Source: Blepharisma japonicum
Lineage: Eukaryota > Ciliophora > Heterotrichea > Heterotrichida > Blepharismidae
Assembly (NCBI GenBank): GCA_949751835.1
Contig: CATKHK010000134.1
Span: forward strand, 1-64,000
Direction of reading: 5' to 3'
Length of the DNA: 64,000 nucleotides
Shown here: positions 1 to 10,282 of the stretch, piece by piece
Numbering within the stretch: the first letter of the stretch is position 1
How the letters are laid out: every line of letters begins with the position of its first letter
Position numbers and translations under genes: made by a program
The notes under the pieces: generated by a model
Databases searched by the model: none
What the model was told of the DNA's origin: nothing
The model's input: only the letters and a program-made list of their open reading frames with translations

Positions 1-101
1 TTAAACCCTGCTAACCTTAATCTCCATTCAATTTAGCTTCACTTATAGCAATCCTACACATAATATGGGTGATTTTCCTGGTGTTGACTTAACGTCGCTA
101 A

Positions 102-1349
102 AGTCTATCTTTAATTTTAGTAACTCAAACTATTTGTAGTTATCAAAATATACTTGAACAAGTTTTAAAAGAAATCGATTCTGATTCTGCAAAAATTGGC
201 AGTTATATAGAAAAAATCTGGATAACACAAAAACTATCTAGATTGGAGATAGATCCAGCTTTAAATTTGTTAGCTTTGCAATCAAATGATGCTGTTGATA
301 AAGCTAGAGTAATTTTTACAGTAAGAGCAAATAATAGCATTGAATTATTTTGTGATATAGGAAAGCAAATTGATATAATTATCAAGAGCTTCTATGAAGA
401 AAAGTCCAAATTAGTTTCAAATGAAATACATTTTGAACTGAAGAACAGTCTTGAAGAGAGTATTAACTTTATGAATGAACTGGAAAAAAAATACCCAAAA
501 CTAAAAAAGTATAAAGAAGCTATCAGAATTAATCCAAATAATTCTGATGCATACAATGACATAGGATTTATCTTCTATAATGAAAAGAGATATGAAGAAG
601 CAATAAAACATTACAATGATGCAATTAGAATCAATCCAAATAATCTATTTTATTATGGAAATAAAGGAAATGCTCTTAGAGAGTTAGGCAGAATAGAAGA
701 AGCTATGGAATGCTATAAAGAAACTATCAGAATTGATCCAAATCATGCTGATGCATACCTGTGCATAGGAAATATCTTCTATAATGAAAAGAGATATGAA
801 GAAGTAGTAAAACATTACAACGATGTAATTAGAATCAATCCAAATGAAACACGTTTTTATAAAAATAAAGGAAATGCTCTATATATGTTAGGCAGAAGAG
901 AAGAAGCTATGAAATGCTATAAAGAAGTTATCAGAATTAATCCAAATGATGCTGATGCATACTATAGCATAGGAAATATCTTATATAATGAAAAGAGATA
1001 TGAAGAAGCAATAAAACATTACAACGATGCAATTAGAATCAATCCAAATGCTGCATTTTATTATAGAAATAAAGGATATGTTCTAAATGAGCTAGGGAGA
1101 AGAGAAGAAGCTATGGAATGCTATAAAGAAGCTCTCAGAATTGATCCAAATCATGCTGATGCATATCTGGGCATAGGAAATATCTTCTATAATGAAAATA
1201 GATATGAAGAAGCAGTAAAACATTACAACGATGCAATTAGAATCAATCCAAATGATGCAAAATATTATAGAAGTAAAGGAACTGCTCTTATCGAGTTAGG
1301 CAGAAGAGAAGAAGCTATAGAATGCTTTAACAGAGCTAAAAATTTATAA
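102..1349 (+). CDS. TPR-repeat protein, 5' incomplete, with family coiled-coil N-terminus
   Basis: The frame is open from 102 to a TAA at 1347-1349. It has no ATG before the Met of NFMNELEKK near 471, and stops lie just upstream, so the true 5' end is missing or interrupted. The first ~120 residues match the coiled-coil part of the finger/coiled-coil/kelch protein at 58.5-60.2 kb (LEQVLKEI and DPALNLLALQSNDAVDK against LEKELKDF and DPISELLILQPREAVEK). From about 520 onward the protein is only TPR units (YEEAIKHYNDAIRINPN and EEAMECYKEAIRIDPNHADAY types), where relatives have a kelch domain. TPRs are protein-binding scaffolds; the partner is unknown. It could be a decayed copy whose finger exon has been lost. 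Confidence 0.7.
   Translation, partial: SLSLILVTQTICSYQNILEQVLKEIDSDSAKIGSYIEKIWITQKLSRLEIDPALNLLALQSNDAVDKARVIFTVRANNSIELFCDIGKQIDIIIKSFYEEKSKLVSNEIHFELKNSLEESINFMNELEKKYPKLKKYKEAIRINPNNSDAYNDIGFIFYNEKRYEEAIKHYNDAIRINPNNLFYYGNKGNALRELGRIEEAMECYKETIRIDPNHADAYLCIGNIFYNEKRYEEVVKHYNDVIRINPNETRFYKNKGNALYMLGRREEAMKCYKEVIRINPNDADAYYSIGNILYNEKRYEEAIKHYNDAIRINPNAAFYYRNKGYVLNELGRREEAMECYKEALRIDPNHADAYLGIGNIFYNENRYEEAVKHYNDAIRINPNDAKYYRSKGTALIELGRREEAIECFNRAKNL
513..1349 (+). repeat. Four tandem 204-bp TPR-coding units
   Basis: The TTCTATAATG block recurs at 573, 777, 981 (as TTATATAATG) and 1185, an exact 204-bp period. Each unit encodes two 34-residue TPRs of alternating type (YNEKRYEEA and ELGRREEAMECYKE). 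High nucleotide identity between units indicates recent tandem duplication. Confidence 0.9.
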
Positions 1350-1950
1350 ATTGTTTAATCTTGTCAAAAATAAAATATATCTTCCTAGATCTCAAGTTAT
1401 TATATATATAGATTATTAAAACTAGCAGTTAAAGAAACAAATTTTATTTTTAAAATAAAAGCTCAAAAAAAAATGTATGTTTATAAAAAAAGAGCAAAGA
1501 GTAAACTAACTCTTTAAAATGAACTCAAATAACTTTTAATATTTAATGATGCCCTTTACTCTGCAGGTAAAGCAGCCATTGCGATATAGGACTAGCATTT
1601 CAAGGATAGTAGATAAAGCATCTTGATTTTTTTTCTTCAAATATTAGAGAAAATATAAATTAACTTTGAATAATTGATTTTCCTTATTTTATGTGCATCT
1701 TTAGCTCTAATGTCTAGATGGCGTTTTCATTTAAATTCCAAAGTTTAACCAAGAGTTCGAACAATCATACTCTTGCCAAATTTACAGCTCAAGCTGGGAT
1801 TTTCATTTTAAACAAAGCTGGCCAAATTTCGTTCTCAAAACCTATTCAAAAGTGTCATTATTTGGCATTCAATTTGAATAATTTTATTTATAATTATTTT
1901 TAAAAATCTTATGAAAGTAAAAAATAATAAATTCCATTTAACTAACTTCT
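1350..1950. other. Intergenic, no gene recognised
   Basis: AT-rich DNA between two convergent genes. A 61-residue frame at 1718-1903 has no recognisable motif and unconvincing composition. Nothing else is seen. Confidence 0.5.
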
Positions 1951-4900
1951 TTAATATAATCCAATGTTTTTTCTCTTCCAATACTTGCGCTCAAATGTTT
2001 CATATTTCTCATCGAAATCTTCCAAATAGTCTCTCCCTTTTCTAATATATTCATTCATCTTTTCTACAAATTTTTTATCCATTTCTATATATTCTTTCTG
2101 GGTTATTTTCATATCTCCAGACAGCTTTTTTAGCTTCTCCATTGCCATTTTGTCTCCTTCTTCACTAATTTTTTTCATAATTACAACTTTATCTTTAATT
2201 TCCCTTAAAGACCCATCCCATTCCTCCTCAGCCTTGTCATTTTCATCTCTGCAGCTCTGTAAAAATTTTTTTATTGTTTTATTTCTATTCCAAATCAGTA
2301 ATAATTCACAATCAATAATTAAGTTGGCCAGCTCTTTCGCATCAGCAACTACAATTCCATCTTTTACTTTGTCGTATGTGTCGCCCATGATGCTGATTAA
2401 TAAGTTCAGCATGATTATTGAATTTATCAAAGTCGCAGAGCAAAATACAATTCATTCAATTGAACTGAAATTGCTCGTATCAAAATCATTCAAATCGATT
2501 CTGTAAGCCATGGTTATGTAATCTGATATATGAAGACTTGCATTATTTTGAATTGTATAAAAAATAACTCCAAATGAAAGAGTAGAATATAGCAGCAATA
2601 CAAGAAACGACGCTATTTCAAATGAAACTTCTTGAATAAGGTTGATCAAATACCGAGTTTCTTTAAAGATACGAAAATAAGAAATTCCACGAATAAATGA
2701 TAAGAAAATAAGCAACGTAAATAAATAAGAGTTGTTGTCTTGCCAGTAGTCTGACCAAAGAAATATGATATAAATTATCAAGACTACAAAACGCAGAAAA
2801 TCAATAATTTCCCAAGCACTTTCAAATACCACTGTTCCACCGGTCAAAGCCCTATATATAACTATTGCAACAAGTAGAAGGTTGATTAAAAATAATGGTA
2901 TAGCTTCGCTTCCATAACCAGGATAATTAATTGTATAAGCAATTAAATATGCCATGTAAATAGCGTATATGAGTGACTCAATAGCTTTTATCCATCACAG
3001 CTGTGCTCATTTATAACGCAGTAAACATTTTATGAAATTTGTTCTAAAAATTTCTTTATTTTCGCATTTCCACACACTTCTTAAAAAAGCTATGCTTTCT
3101 TTTGAGCCAGAAGCCATATTGATACTTACCGTTGAAATAAAATACCGAACTGGCTTTCCTTCACTTACGCCGACACTTTCTTTAAAAAAATTTTTTGATA
3201 AGGGTTCAATGCTTCCTGAAGAAATTGTCAAGGGAAGCTTAATATTTTTTGAGCAAAACTTTTGTAAATCGTCGTCTTTTGCGTTATATCAAAATTTCTC
3301 GTAAAGTATGTTAAGGATAGGATAGCCTTTGAAATTTAAGGTTGTCAGTGAATCTTCTATACATTTTGAAGCATACATATTTGTTTCTAAATTTTTAATA
3401 GCCCAATTAAGAATTAAACTAGTCGCATCTGGATAATCCTTTGATAGGCAAAGAGAAAGAGGACTGACGTTGTTTTTTGATGAGTAAAAAGGTGTATTGT
3501 CCTCTAATGCCTGTTTTAAGTGAGTTGTTAAATTAAAATAGCTATATATATGCAGGATATTCATCATAACTGGAGATATTAAATATTTATTCATAGCAGC
3601 ATTATAAGGTTTTGGCTCACCCATAAGAATACATTTTACATAAGACAAAAATCCAAACACATCTCTATCGCCATGAACCCAAAAATCAGTATCAACCAGG
3701 GGGTTTTTTAAAATATAAACATTGAGCTGCTCAGCAGCTATAATGTATTTTTCATCTGGAGTTAAAGTAAGAGCTGTACAGTCTTTATCATATTTTATTT
3801 CAGTAACCAATGAGAAGTTTCTTAAATTTCATATCGAAATTAGCTGATTTTTTTGTGCTAGCATAAAATAATTATTATCATTTGTAAAATAAATCGCATT
3901 AACAATGTCCCCAACATTTACACTTCTTATCAAAGCTTTCTTTAAAATACTTCACACTTTATAAGTGTTATCCCATGACCCAGATATCAAGTAGCTATCA
4001 TTTTTCGATACCTCAAGACATTTAACTTTCTTTGAATGTCCAAAATAACTGCTGATTACAGTTCCATCAATAAGACTTATTTGGTAAATAACTCCTGTTT
4101 CGTCTCCTGAAAAAAGCATTGTTGATCTGGAATTTACTGCAAGAGACCAGACAGTTGTTTTATGCTTTCTAAAAATCAATAAAACTGTAGTTTTTCCTGA
4201 AGCATCGATGCTTTTTATAGTAACTCTGCTGGCCGTGTCTCCTGTAATTAAATATTTTCCACATTTTGTAGCGATAATTGACTTAATTACAGCTCCATTT
4301 GTGTCTTCTGGAAAAGATTGGGCATATGTATCGAGATCCCAGTAAATTATTTCATTTCCTGCTGTGCAAGTAATTAAATACTTTTCATCATGAGACAAAC
4401 ATTTTGCATAGACGCCATCTTTATGCTTAAATTCATGAACAACTTTTTTGGTATTAAAATCCCACGCAACAGCTAAAAAATCATTTGCGCTTGTAAAAAA
4501 TAATCCTCTTTTTCTTGAATAAATAATGCTATAAATATCTTGAGAATGAACATTACTAAGTCTGACCTGGTTATTTTCATCAAAATCTGGTGTTCTTCAA
4601 GTCACAATTCTGTGGTCTACTGATATTGAAAATATGCTTAATTCGTCGCTACTTATTGCTATTGCTCTTACTAAGTCTTGATGCCATTGCATAACTATTG
4701 GATTAGAGTTGTTAGTTAAATCTCAAATCCTTAAAGAGTGATCATAACTGGCCGTAACACAGCGCTTATCATTATTTATAAATTCAATAGAGGAAATAGT
4801 TTTTTTATGACCAGTAAGTAAATGAAGACGATTTCAGGTCCCAAACTCATGAATAAATACACGTCCTTCATCATCCCCTGAAGCAATGCTGGTGCATTTT

Positions 4901-5559
4901 TTGTTAAATTTCAAATAACTTACATAAAACTTTGCGCCTTTAACGACTGCAATTTCTTTTTTTTCTTGCAAGTCATATATTTTTATAATTTTAGCACCGC
5001 CCCCAGTCGCTAAATACCTTCCATCAAGTGATAAATCCATACTTAAAGCTTTGTCTATGTGCTGAATAATATCTTGATAAGTTCCATCTTCCATATTCCA
5101 GATTTTAACTGTTGAATCGTCACTGCAACTATACATCTGTTTTTCGTCTTTTGACAAGATAATTCCACTGATTCTATTTGTGTGACCTCGAAAATCCCTT
5201 ACAAACTTGAATTCTTTGTCACCTAATGCATATTGTCTAATAACGCCCTCTATGCCTCCAGCCAGGAAATGCTTTTCGTCTTTGAATAGAGTTAGTGCAT
5301 AAACCCGACCTCCAGGAAGCTGTATTTCATAAATAATTTCATCGTTTTTGTTTCTATCAATTGCTGCTACGTTGCCTTCAACACTGCAAAAAATAAATTT
5401 GCTTTCATTGTCATATAACGCTAAAGTGAGACCTTTGAACGGAATCTTTATCTCTTTAGGAGCGTATTCTTTTATTCCATGAGCTAGAGATGACATATCG
5501 TTTACTGAATTCTGTGAGGTTTCTTTGTTATATTTGATGCTATAGCCTTTTGTAAACAT
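1951..5559 (-). CDS. WD40-repeat / TRP-polycystin-like cation channel fusion, about 1202 aa
   Basis: One continuous frame from ATG at 5559 to 1951, 3609 nt, uninterrupted if TGA is Trp; several such Trp fall at WD-repeat positions (KIWNM-type contexts). Residues ~60-620 hold WD40 repeats (STVKIWNMEDG, SLRIWDLTNN, LISGSWDNTYKVW). Residues ~640-760 are helical and ankyrin-like. Residues ~860-1060 hold hydrophobic segments typical of a six-helix ion-transport domain, ending in LNLLISIMGDTYDKV, a hallmark of the S6 of TRP/polycystin-type channels. A charged coiled-coil tail follows. By family it should be a membrane cation channel with a cytosolic propeller sensor, perhaps ciliary or cortical (inference). 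Selectivity cannot be read. Confidence 0.85.
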
Positions 5560-6213
5560 TATTATGACGGTTTCGCATTAATAAGTTAAGATTATCTAAA
5601 TTTATTAATAAAAATATTACAGTTTTATTTATATATTTAATAATGAGAGGGCTAGAGCAATATTATCTAGGATCGTAGAAATGCTCTACTAATTAAATTT
5701 CTATATCTCAAGCTAATAACCCAAATAATCAATAATAATTTTCTGAGAAAATATCCTATCTAATATATAGAAGAACATTCTCTTTGGAAAATTACTTATA
5801 AAACCTTATATCACAAGAAAATGCTAGAAATTTTACAAATTCAAACTACTCTTATGATTTATGATTGAGGAATTAATATAACAAAAGATTTATATTTGAT
5901 TTTCTACTCTAATCATGAAAATTTTCGAGGAATTCCTGGAGATTGTTTATATAGTCCGCTGATTCCAATCATAAAAATATTTCCGTAAGAAATTTCATTA
6001 TTATAACTTATGGGCTCCAAAAGAGTTAATAGACTTCAGAAAGTTCTTATATATAACTACTTTGGGTTAGGCTATGCCTTTTTAGTTTGATTTATTTTTA
6101 AGATACTATATACTTATTCCCTTAATTTTTCTGCAATTTTATATGTTTTATCCTATTTCGATCAGCAAAATTTAGCAATGAATTAACCTATCTTATTTTT
6201 TACCTTAACCTAT
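5560..6213. other. Intergenic, no gene recognised
   Basis: AT-rich stretch of about 650 bp with no convincing frame. It would hold the 5' flank of the WD40-channel gene and the 3' flank of the methyltransferase gene. Confidence 0.5.
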
Positions 6214-7233
6214 CTATCCCCTAGGGATTTTTTCCAAGACAATTGAATGATAGCTCGACTGAGAATTTCTTACATCCATGCTATCAACCACTTCACACAA
6301 TTCCTTTGTAAAAATTTCAAAAATCCTCTCAAACTCTTCATTATCCCTTTTTATTGCTCTCTTTAAAGGTGCTCTCATCATTCCAGGTCTATATTTCTTT
6401 ATCTTCTCAACAATCTCTTTAAAATCCTCATCAGAAACTCCTTCACCCCTTTTCGTTTCTATTTTATCGATGGAAATTACTCTGAATAAATTTCCGACCT
6501 CTTCTAATGCCCTTTGGATTTCTTCATTACTTCTTCTATAAATCGGCATCGATAAATCTCTTCTTTCTTCTTTAGTAATAACTCCTCTAGTTAGTAAATT
6601 TAAAGAAACTTGCTGCATTAAGACGTTTCCTAAGTTTAAGTTAGCATTATTGTCAGCGAACTGCAACAGTAACCTACCATTGTTTACTAGCTCTTTATAT
6701 CTGTGAGATAAAAAAGTAACTAAATCTCTATGGGCAAGTTCTGATGCTATAGCCTTGAATTCTAAGTCATTGGAAGAGGATGGGACAATACTGTCAGGAG
6801 CACTTAAAGGCTGGGATAACCAATGAATGGCTGCCGATGAAAACCCAATATGGACCGAATTTTCAGGTAAAAGCTGCTCATAAAATGATCTTCCTATAGC
6901 TGAAAAATAAACGTCAGGAATTTTTATATATGATTCGTCAGACTCTAATAGGGTTTTATAAGCAGCGACCCAGTTATTGTCAGGCAAATCATTGTGAATG
7001 ACAAAAACAGGCTGCGTTGAAATTTCTCTGAATTTCTGAAGTGTACTGTTAAGAAAAGTCATGGAGTTATAGACCTCAGAAGATCCATAATCAGCAATTA
7101 CTATGGTGCTATTTGTAAGGGTTGAAGAAAAATTGAGAATTCCACTGAATGTTTGAGCGGCTTTGAAGAGCATTTTTCTCTGCTGGACTGAAGATTCATT
7201 GTAGTTTGGAAGAACAAAGCCTCCTGTTTCCAT
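6214..7233 (-). CDS. SABATH-type carboxyl methyltransferase-like protein, 339 aa
   Basis: ATG at 7233 begins METGGFVLPNYN. The protein matches the SAM-dependent carboxyl methyltransferase (salicylate/jasmonate methyltransferase, Methyltransf_7) plan. Motif I is IVIADYGSSEVYNSM; next comes VFVIHNDLPDNNW; then SFYEQLLPENSVHIGFSSAAIHWLS, the substrate/active-site signature; then FLSHRYKELVNNGRLLLQF. Length fits the family (~350-380) with a slightly short C-terminus. The family methylates small carboxylic acids with S-adenosylmethionine. The substrate here is unknown. No introns or internal TGA are needed. The family is best known from plants and is scattered in protists, so its origin is worth a phylogeny. 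Confidence 0.85.
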   Translation of the reverse strand: METGGFVLPNYNESSVQQRKMLFKAAQTFSGILNFSSTLTNSTIVIADYGSSEVYNSMTFLNSTLQKFREISTQPVFVIHNDLPDNNWVAAYKTLLESDESYIKIPDVYFSAIGRSFYEQLLPENSVHIGFSSAAIHWLSQPLSAPDSIVPSSSNDLEFKAIASELAHRDLVTFLSHRYKELVNNGRLLLQFADNNANLNLGNVLMQQVSLNLLTRGVITKEERRDLSMPIYRRSNEEIQRALEEVGNLFRVISIDKIETKRGEGVSDEDFKEIVEKIKKYRPGMMRAPLKRAIKRDNEEFERIFEIFTKELCEVVDSMDVRNSQSSYHSIVLEKIPRG

Positions 7234-7516
7234 GGTTTTATTATTAAATTAGATGATTATTAAAGATCTATATTGAACCATCATTATTTTGCATATAAGC
7301 ATTATTAAGACAAAATGAGGACAATTAGAGTGGTGGAAAAGAAATATTTTAGAAAATTAAAATTTAACTGTCCTCTCGTTTATAATTTAAGATAAATTAA
7401 TAATGACTATAGAAAAAAGGCAAAACAATGTTTACTTTGTATTATTTATGATATTCTAAATATATCCATCAGATTATGATATAAGATAGAGCTTAATTGA
7501 TTTTAATAATTTTATT

Positions 7517-8815
7517 TTAGATAGTTGCTACCTGAGTTGTTTGTTTTGAAGCAAGATCAAATCTCCAGAGCTGGTTTTGATAAATAACAAAGTAAAGGGA
7601 ACCCTTGTAGTGAACAACGCTTGATTGATTATAGCCACCCTGAGTGCTATTAGTTCCTATTATATTCCAGCTTGAGATATTGTTTTCAGAACTTTCGAAA
7701 GTCCTTCCACCTTTCTCAAGCACATAAATTCTACTGTTACCTCTCATCATCAATTTATAGCATTTTGCATTCAAAGCTAAATTCGGGACTTCTTGATAGT
7801 TATTTTGGAGGATGCTATAAGTTATGATTTTTTGGATATAATAACTTGCTACAAGAATCGTATCTTTATATAGCATATTGCAGCCATAACTGAAATTATA
7901 GCCTTTTGGGAGTAAAGCCATACTTTCCCAAACATTTTGCTTAAAATCATACCTTTCGGCTAGATTATTCTTTCCTCCTATCAAATATACAAAATTATTA
8001 TAAAATATAGGATCAACATAATAATTCGCTTTTGAGCTTTGCAGCATTTTAATGTCTTTATTTTTATCAACAGTAAATGTAAGGCCTGAATTGGTATCTG
8101 GATTACAGCAATAAAAATAAGTTTTATCAGGGAGTATGCAACTTCTCGTGTATCCGTGTATTGATTCTTGAGTTGGAAGAGTCACTGTAGAAGAAATCTG
8201 GAAGGTATCTAAATTTATAGTCACAAAATCTTTTGAATCATGTCTAAAAAATGAAAGTTCATTTGACTCAACATATTCTCGATTTTGCCCAAAAGGATTA
8301 AAAGTGGTTTTATAAATGTTTTTAATCGCTGCATTTATTTCTGTGTAATCTAAGCAGAATTCATTTATATTTCACTCATTCATCTTGTTTTGAACCTCTG
8401 AAGCGTTTAATTTTAGCACATTTTCCATATCATCTTCAGTTGCAATGTCAAGAATATCCTCTCCACTGTATAAAACTTTTACTATTTTATTGCATCTCGT
8501 CTCGGCATCTTTAATTTGAGCAATATATTTATCAAATTCAGCTTTAAAATTCTTGATAATTTCATTTGCGCTGGCAATTGCTTCGATTCTATGTTTTTTA
8601 ATATCTTGTTTGAGTGCTTTCAGTTTATCGATGATGGGTTTCTTAATTTCTTCTGCTGGCTTAAAGTAGAGTCTTATACATTGATGTCCTTTAGAAGTTG
8701 GCTTTACTACATGATCAAGGGCATGCTCTTTGCAAAATAAGATGGTTCCTTCGCACTCACACCTTCCAAAGAGTTTGCTTCCACAGCCATCTATAAAGCA
8801 CCTTCCACTAAACAT
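7517..8815 (-). CDS. Cys/His finger, coiled-coil, kelch-like protein (family member 1), 432 aa
   Basis: ATG at 8815; one in-frame TGA at 8372-8374 is Trp. Residues 6-35 form a finger: C6-x4-C11-x7-C19-x-C21-x6-C28-x2-H31-x3-H35. It resembles a B-box-like zinc finger (inference). A coiled coil spans ~50-130 (IKKPIIDKLKALKQDIKK). From ~200 there are kelch-like blades, e.g. VYLIGGKNNLAERYDFKQNVW, ending ...LWRFDLASKQ. The closest relative is the neighbouring gene at 10.3-11.8 kb, 433 aa. The family is a protein-interaction scaffold by architecture; no enzyme motif is seen and the function is unknown. Confidence 0.8.
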
Positions 8816-10282
8816 ATTTAATTTAAGACTTAATTTTAAAATATATTTTCTTTATTTATAAGCAATTTTGTAAATGATTCTTAGAGTTATGAAATGGCAT
8901 ACAAATTAAAATTAATATATATTTGAAAACAAGCTATTATTACTCATACTAACTTAAGATCGGACATATGCTTTCACTAATAGGTTAAAAGTGGTTACAG
9001 CTACCCTCAAGCATGCAATACTTTATCGATTCATTATTTTTCAGGAAGTTAGGATTCATTTCTAAATCTTGATTTGTATGGCCCAAAATTAAATGATAAA
9101 GATTTAGTTCTTCTTTGAAAATAGATAATTAAGTTTATTCCTGGAGCTCTGGGTCCCATCTGCAATTTTGGGTTTGCAATTAGCATAAAATTTTACAAAA
9201 TTCCCTAATTGAGATAGAGAGTGACACACAATTATAAATTAACATATTCCAAAAGCATATATTCCATTTATTATCATGATAGTTGCTATATTATTATAAA
9301 ACATAAGAAAATTTTAATTCTAAAATGCATGGCTTCTACATTATCATCTTCAATAAATTTATGGTACTCTGGCATGCGAAAAATGATATCTTATGTTTTT
9401 TCTATATTTTATTCTAAATAATATAATCTTGAGATATATATAGACAAATTATTCATATAACTCAGGTGATAAGAGAGCTGTCAGATTAAATTTTGAGTTA
9501 AAATTGTTGATTTTTTCTGTAAATCGCATCTAAGATCTAGAAAATTTCCCATTATCGTTTAGATTTGCGAACTTTCGGAGTTGATTTGCCTCTGAAATGT
9601 GGAAAATTCTGTTTCAGACTTTCAGGGCAATATCGGATATATCTCGAATTCTTAATAAAATTGCTATCTCACTGAATTTCTTAAATAATATAGAGTTATG
9701 TGCATAGCTTACTAACCTTGACCTTAATGATTAGAAGCATATTTATTTTAAATAAGGAGCGAAATTAAATTGAATTTGAAATTTGGTACATCCAAAAATT
9801 TGACTGCTATAAAACTTAGTCTTTTAAAGAGTTTTCAGAAGTTTCACTGATAGAAATAAATCCTATTTTTATATTTATGCAAAAGACAATAGATTGTATG
9901 CTCGAGAAAAGTTATTTTAAAGTATCTTGCATTGCAAAAAAATTATAGCCTAAAGCCACGTTAAAATAGCCTTGGGCTCTAAAATTCCAACTTGTTTAAA
10001 ACAAAACGTTGCCAGCTCAACTTCATAAGCTAACTAACAATTAAAAATTAAAAGAGTACTGGCCAATTACTAAATTTGACTCGCAACTTTTATTGTCCGA
10101 GCTCCGCAAGTTGAAAGGTTTTTTTAGCCCGTGGTTATAAGTTTTAAAAAAATAATAGCTCATCTTATTTCTATTATTTAAAATCATATAACTGGTATAA
10201 AATTATCATGGAAGATAATTAATTTTGAAATTCAATGAAAATGCTGCTATAGCAAATTAAATAATTCTTATAAAATTTTATT
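8816..10282. other. Intergenic 1.4 kb, no gene recognised
   Basis: No frame with recognisable protein motifs on either strand; a 66-residue frame at 9221-9421 looks like chance. The length is large for this compact genome, so decayed family copies or eliminated-type sequence may lie here, but none could be aligned by eye. Confidence 0.4.

Noticed and set aside
1-60. CCCTGCTAACC near the left edge as a possible telomere repeat
   Set aside because: Only one loose match to a CCCTAAC-type unit; no tandem repeat, so the window edge is not a chromosome end.
120-139. GTAACTCAAACTATTTGTAG as an intron of the TPR gene
   Set aside because: It is 20 nt, not 15 nt like all supported introns; the frame stays open without removal and removal would shift it.
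1718-1903. 61-residue plus-strand frame in the left spacer
   Set aside because: No motif, no plausible neighbours and a low-complexity end.
9221-9421. 66-residue frame in the 1.4-kb spacer
   Set aside because: Composition follows the AT bias; no similarity to the family that surrounds it.
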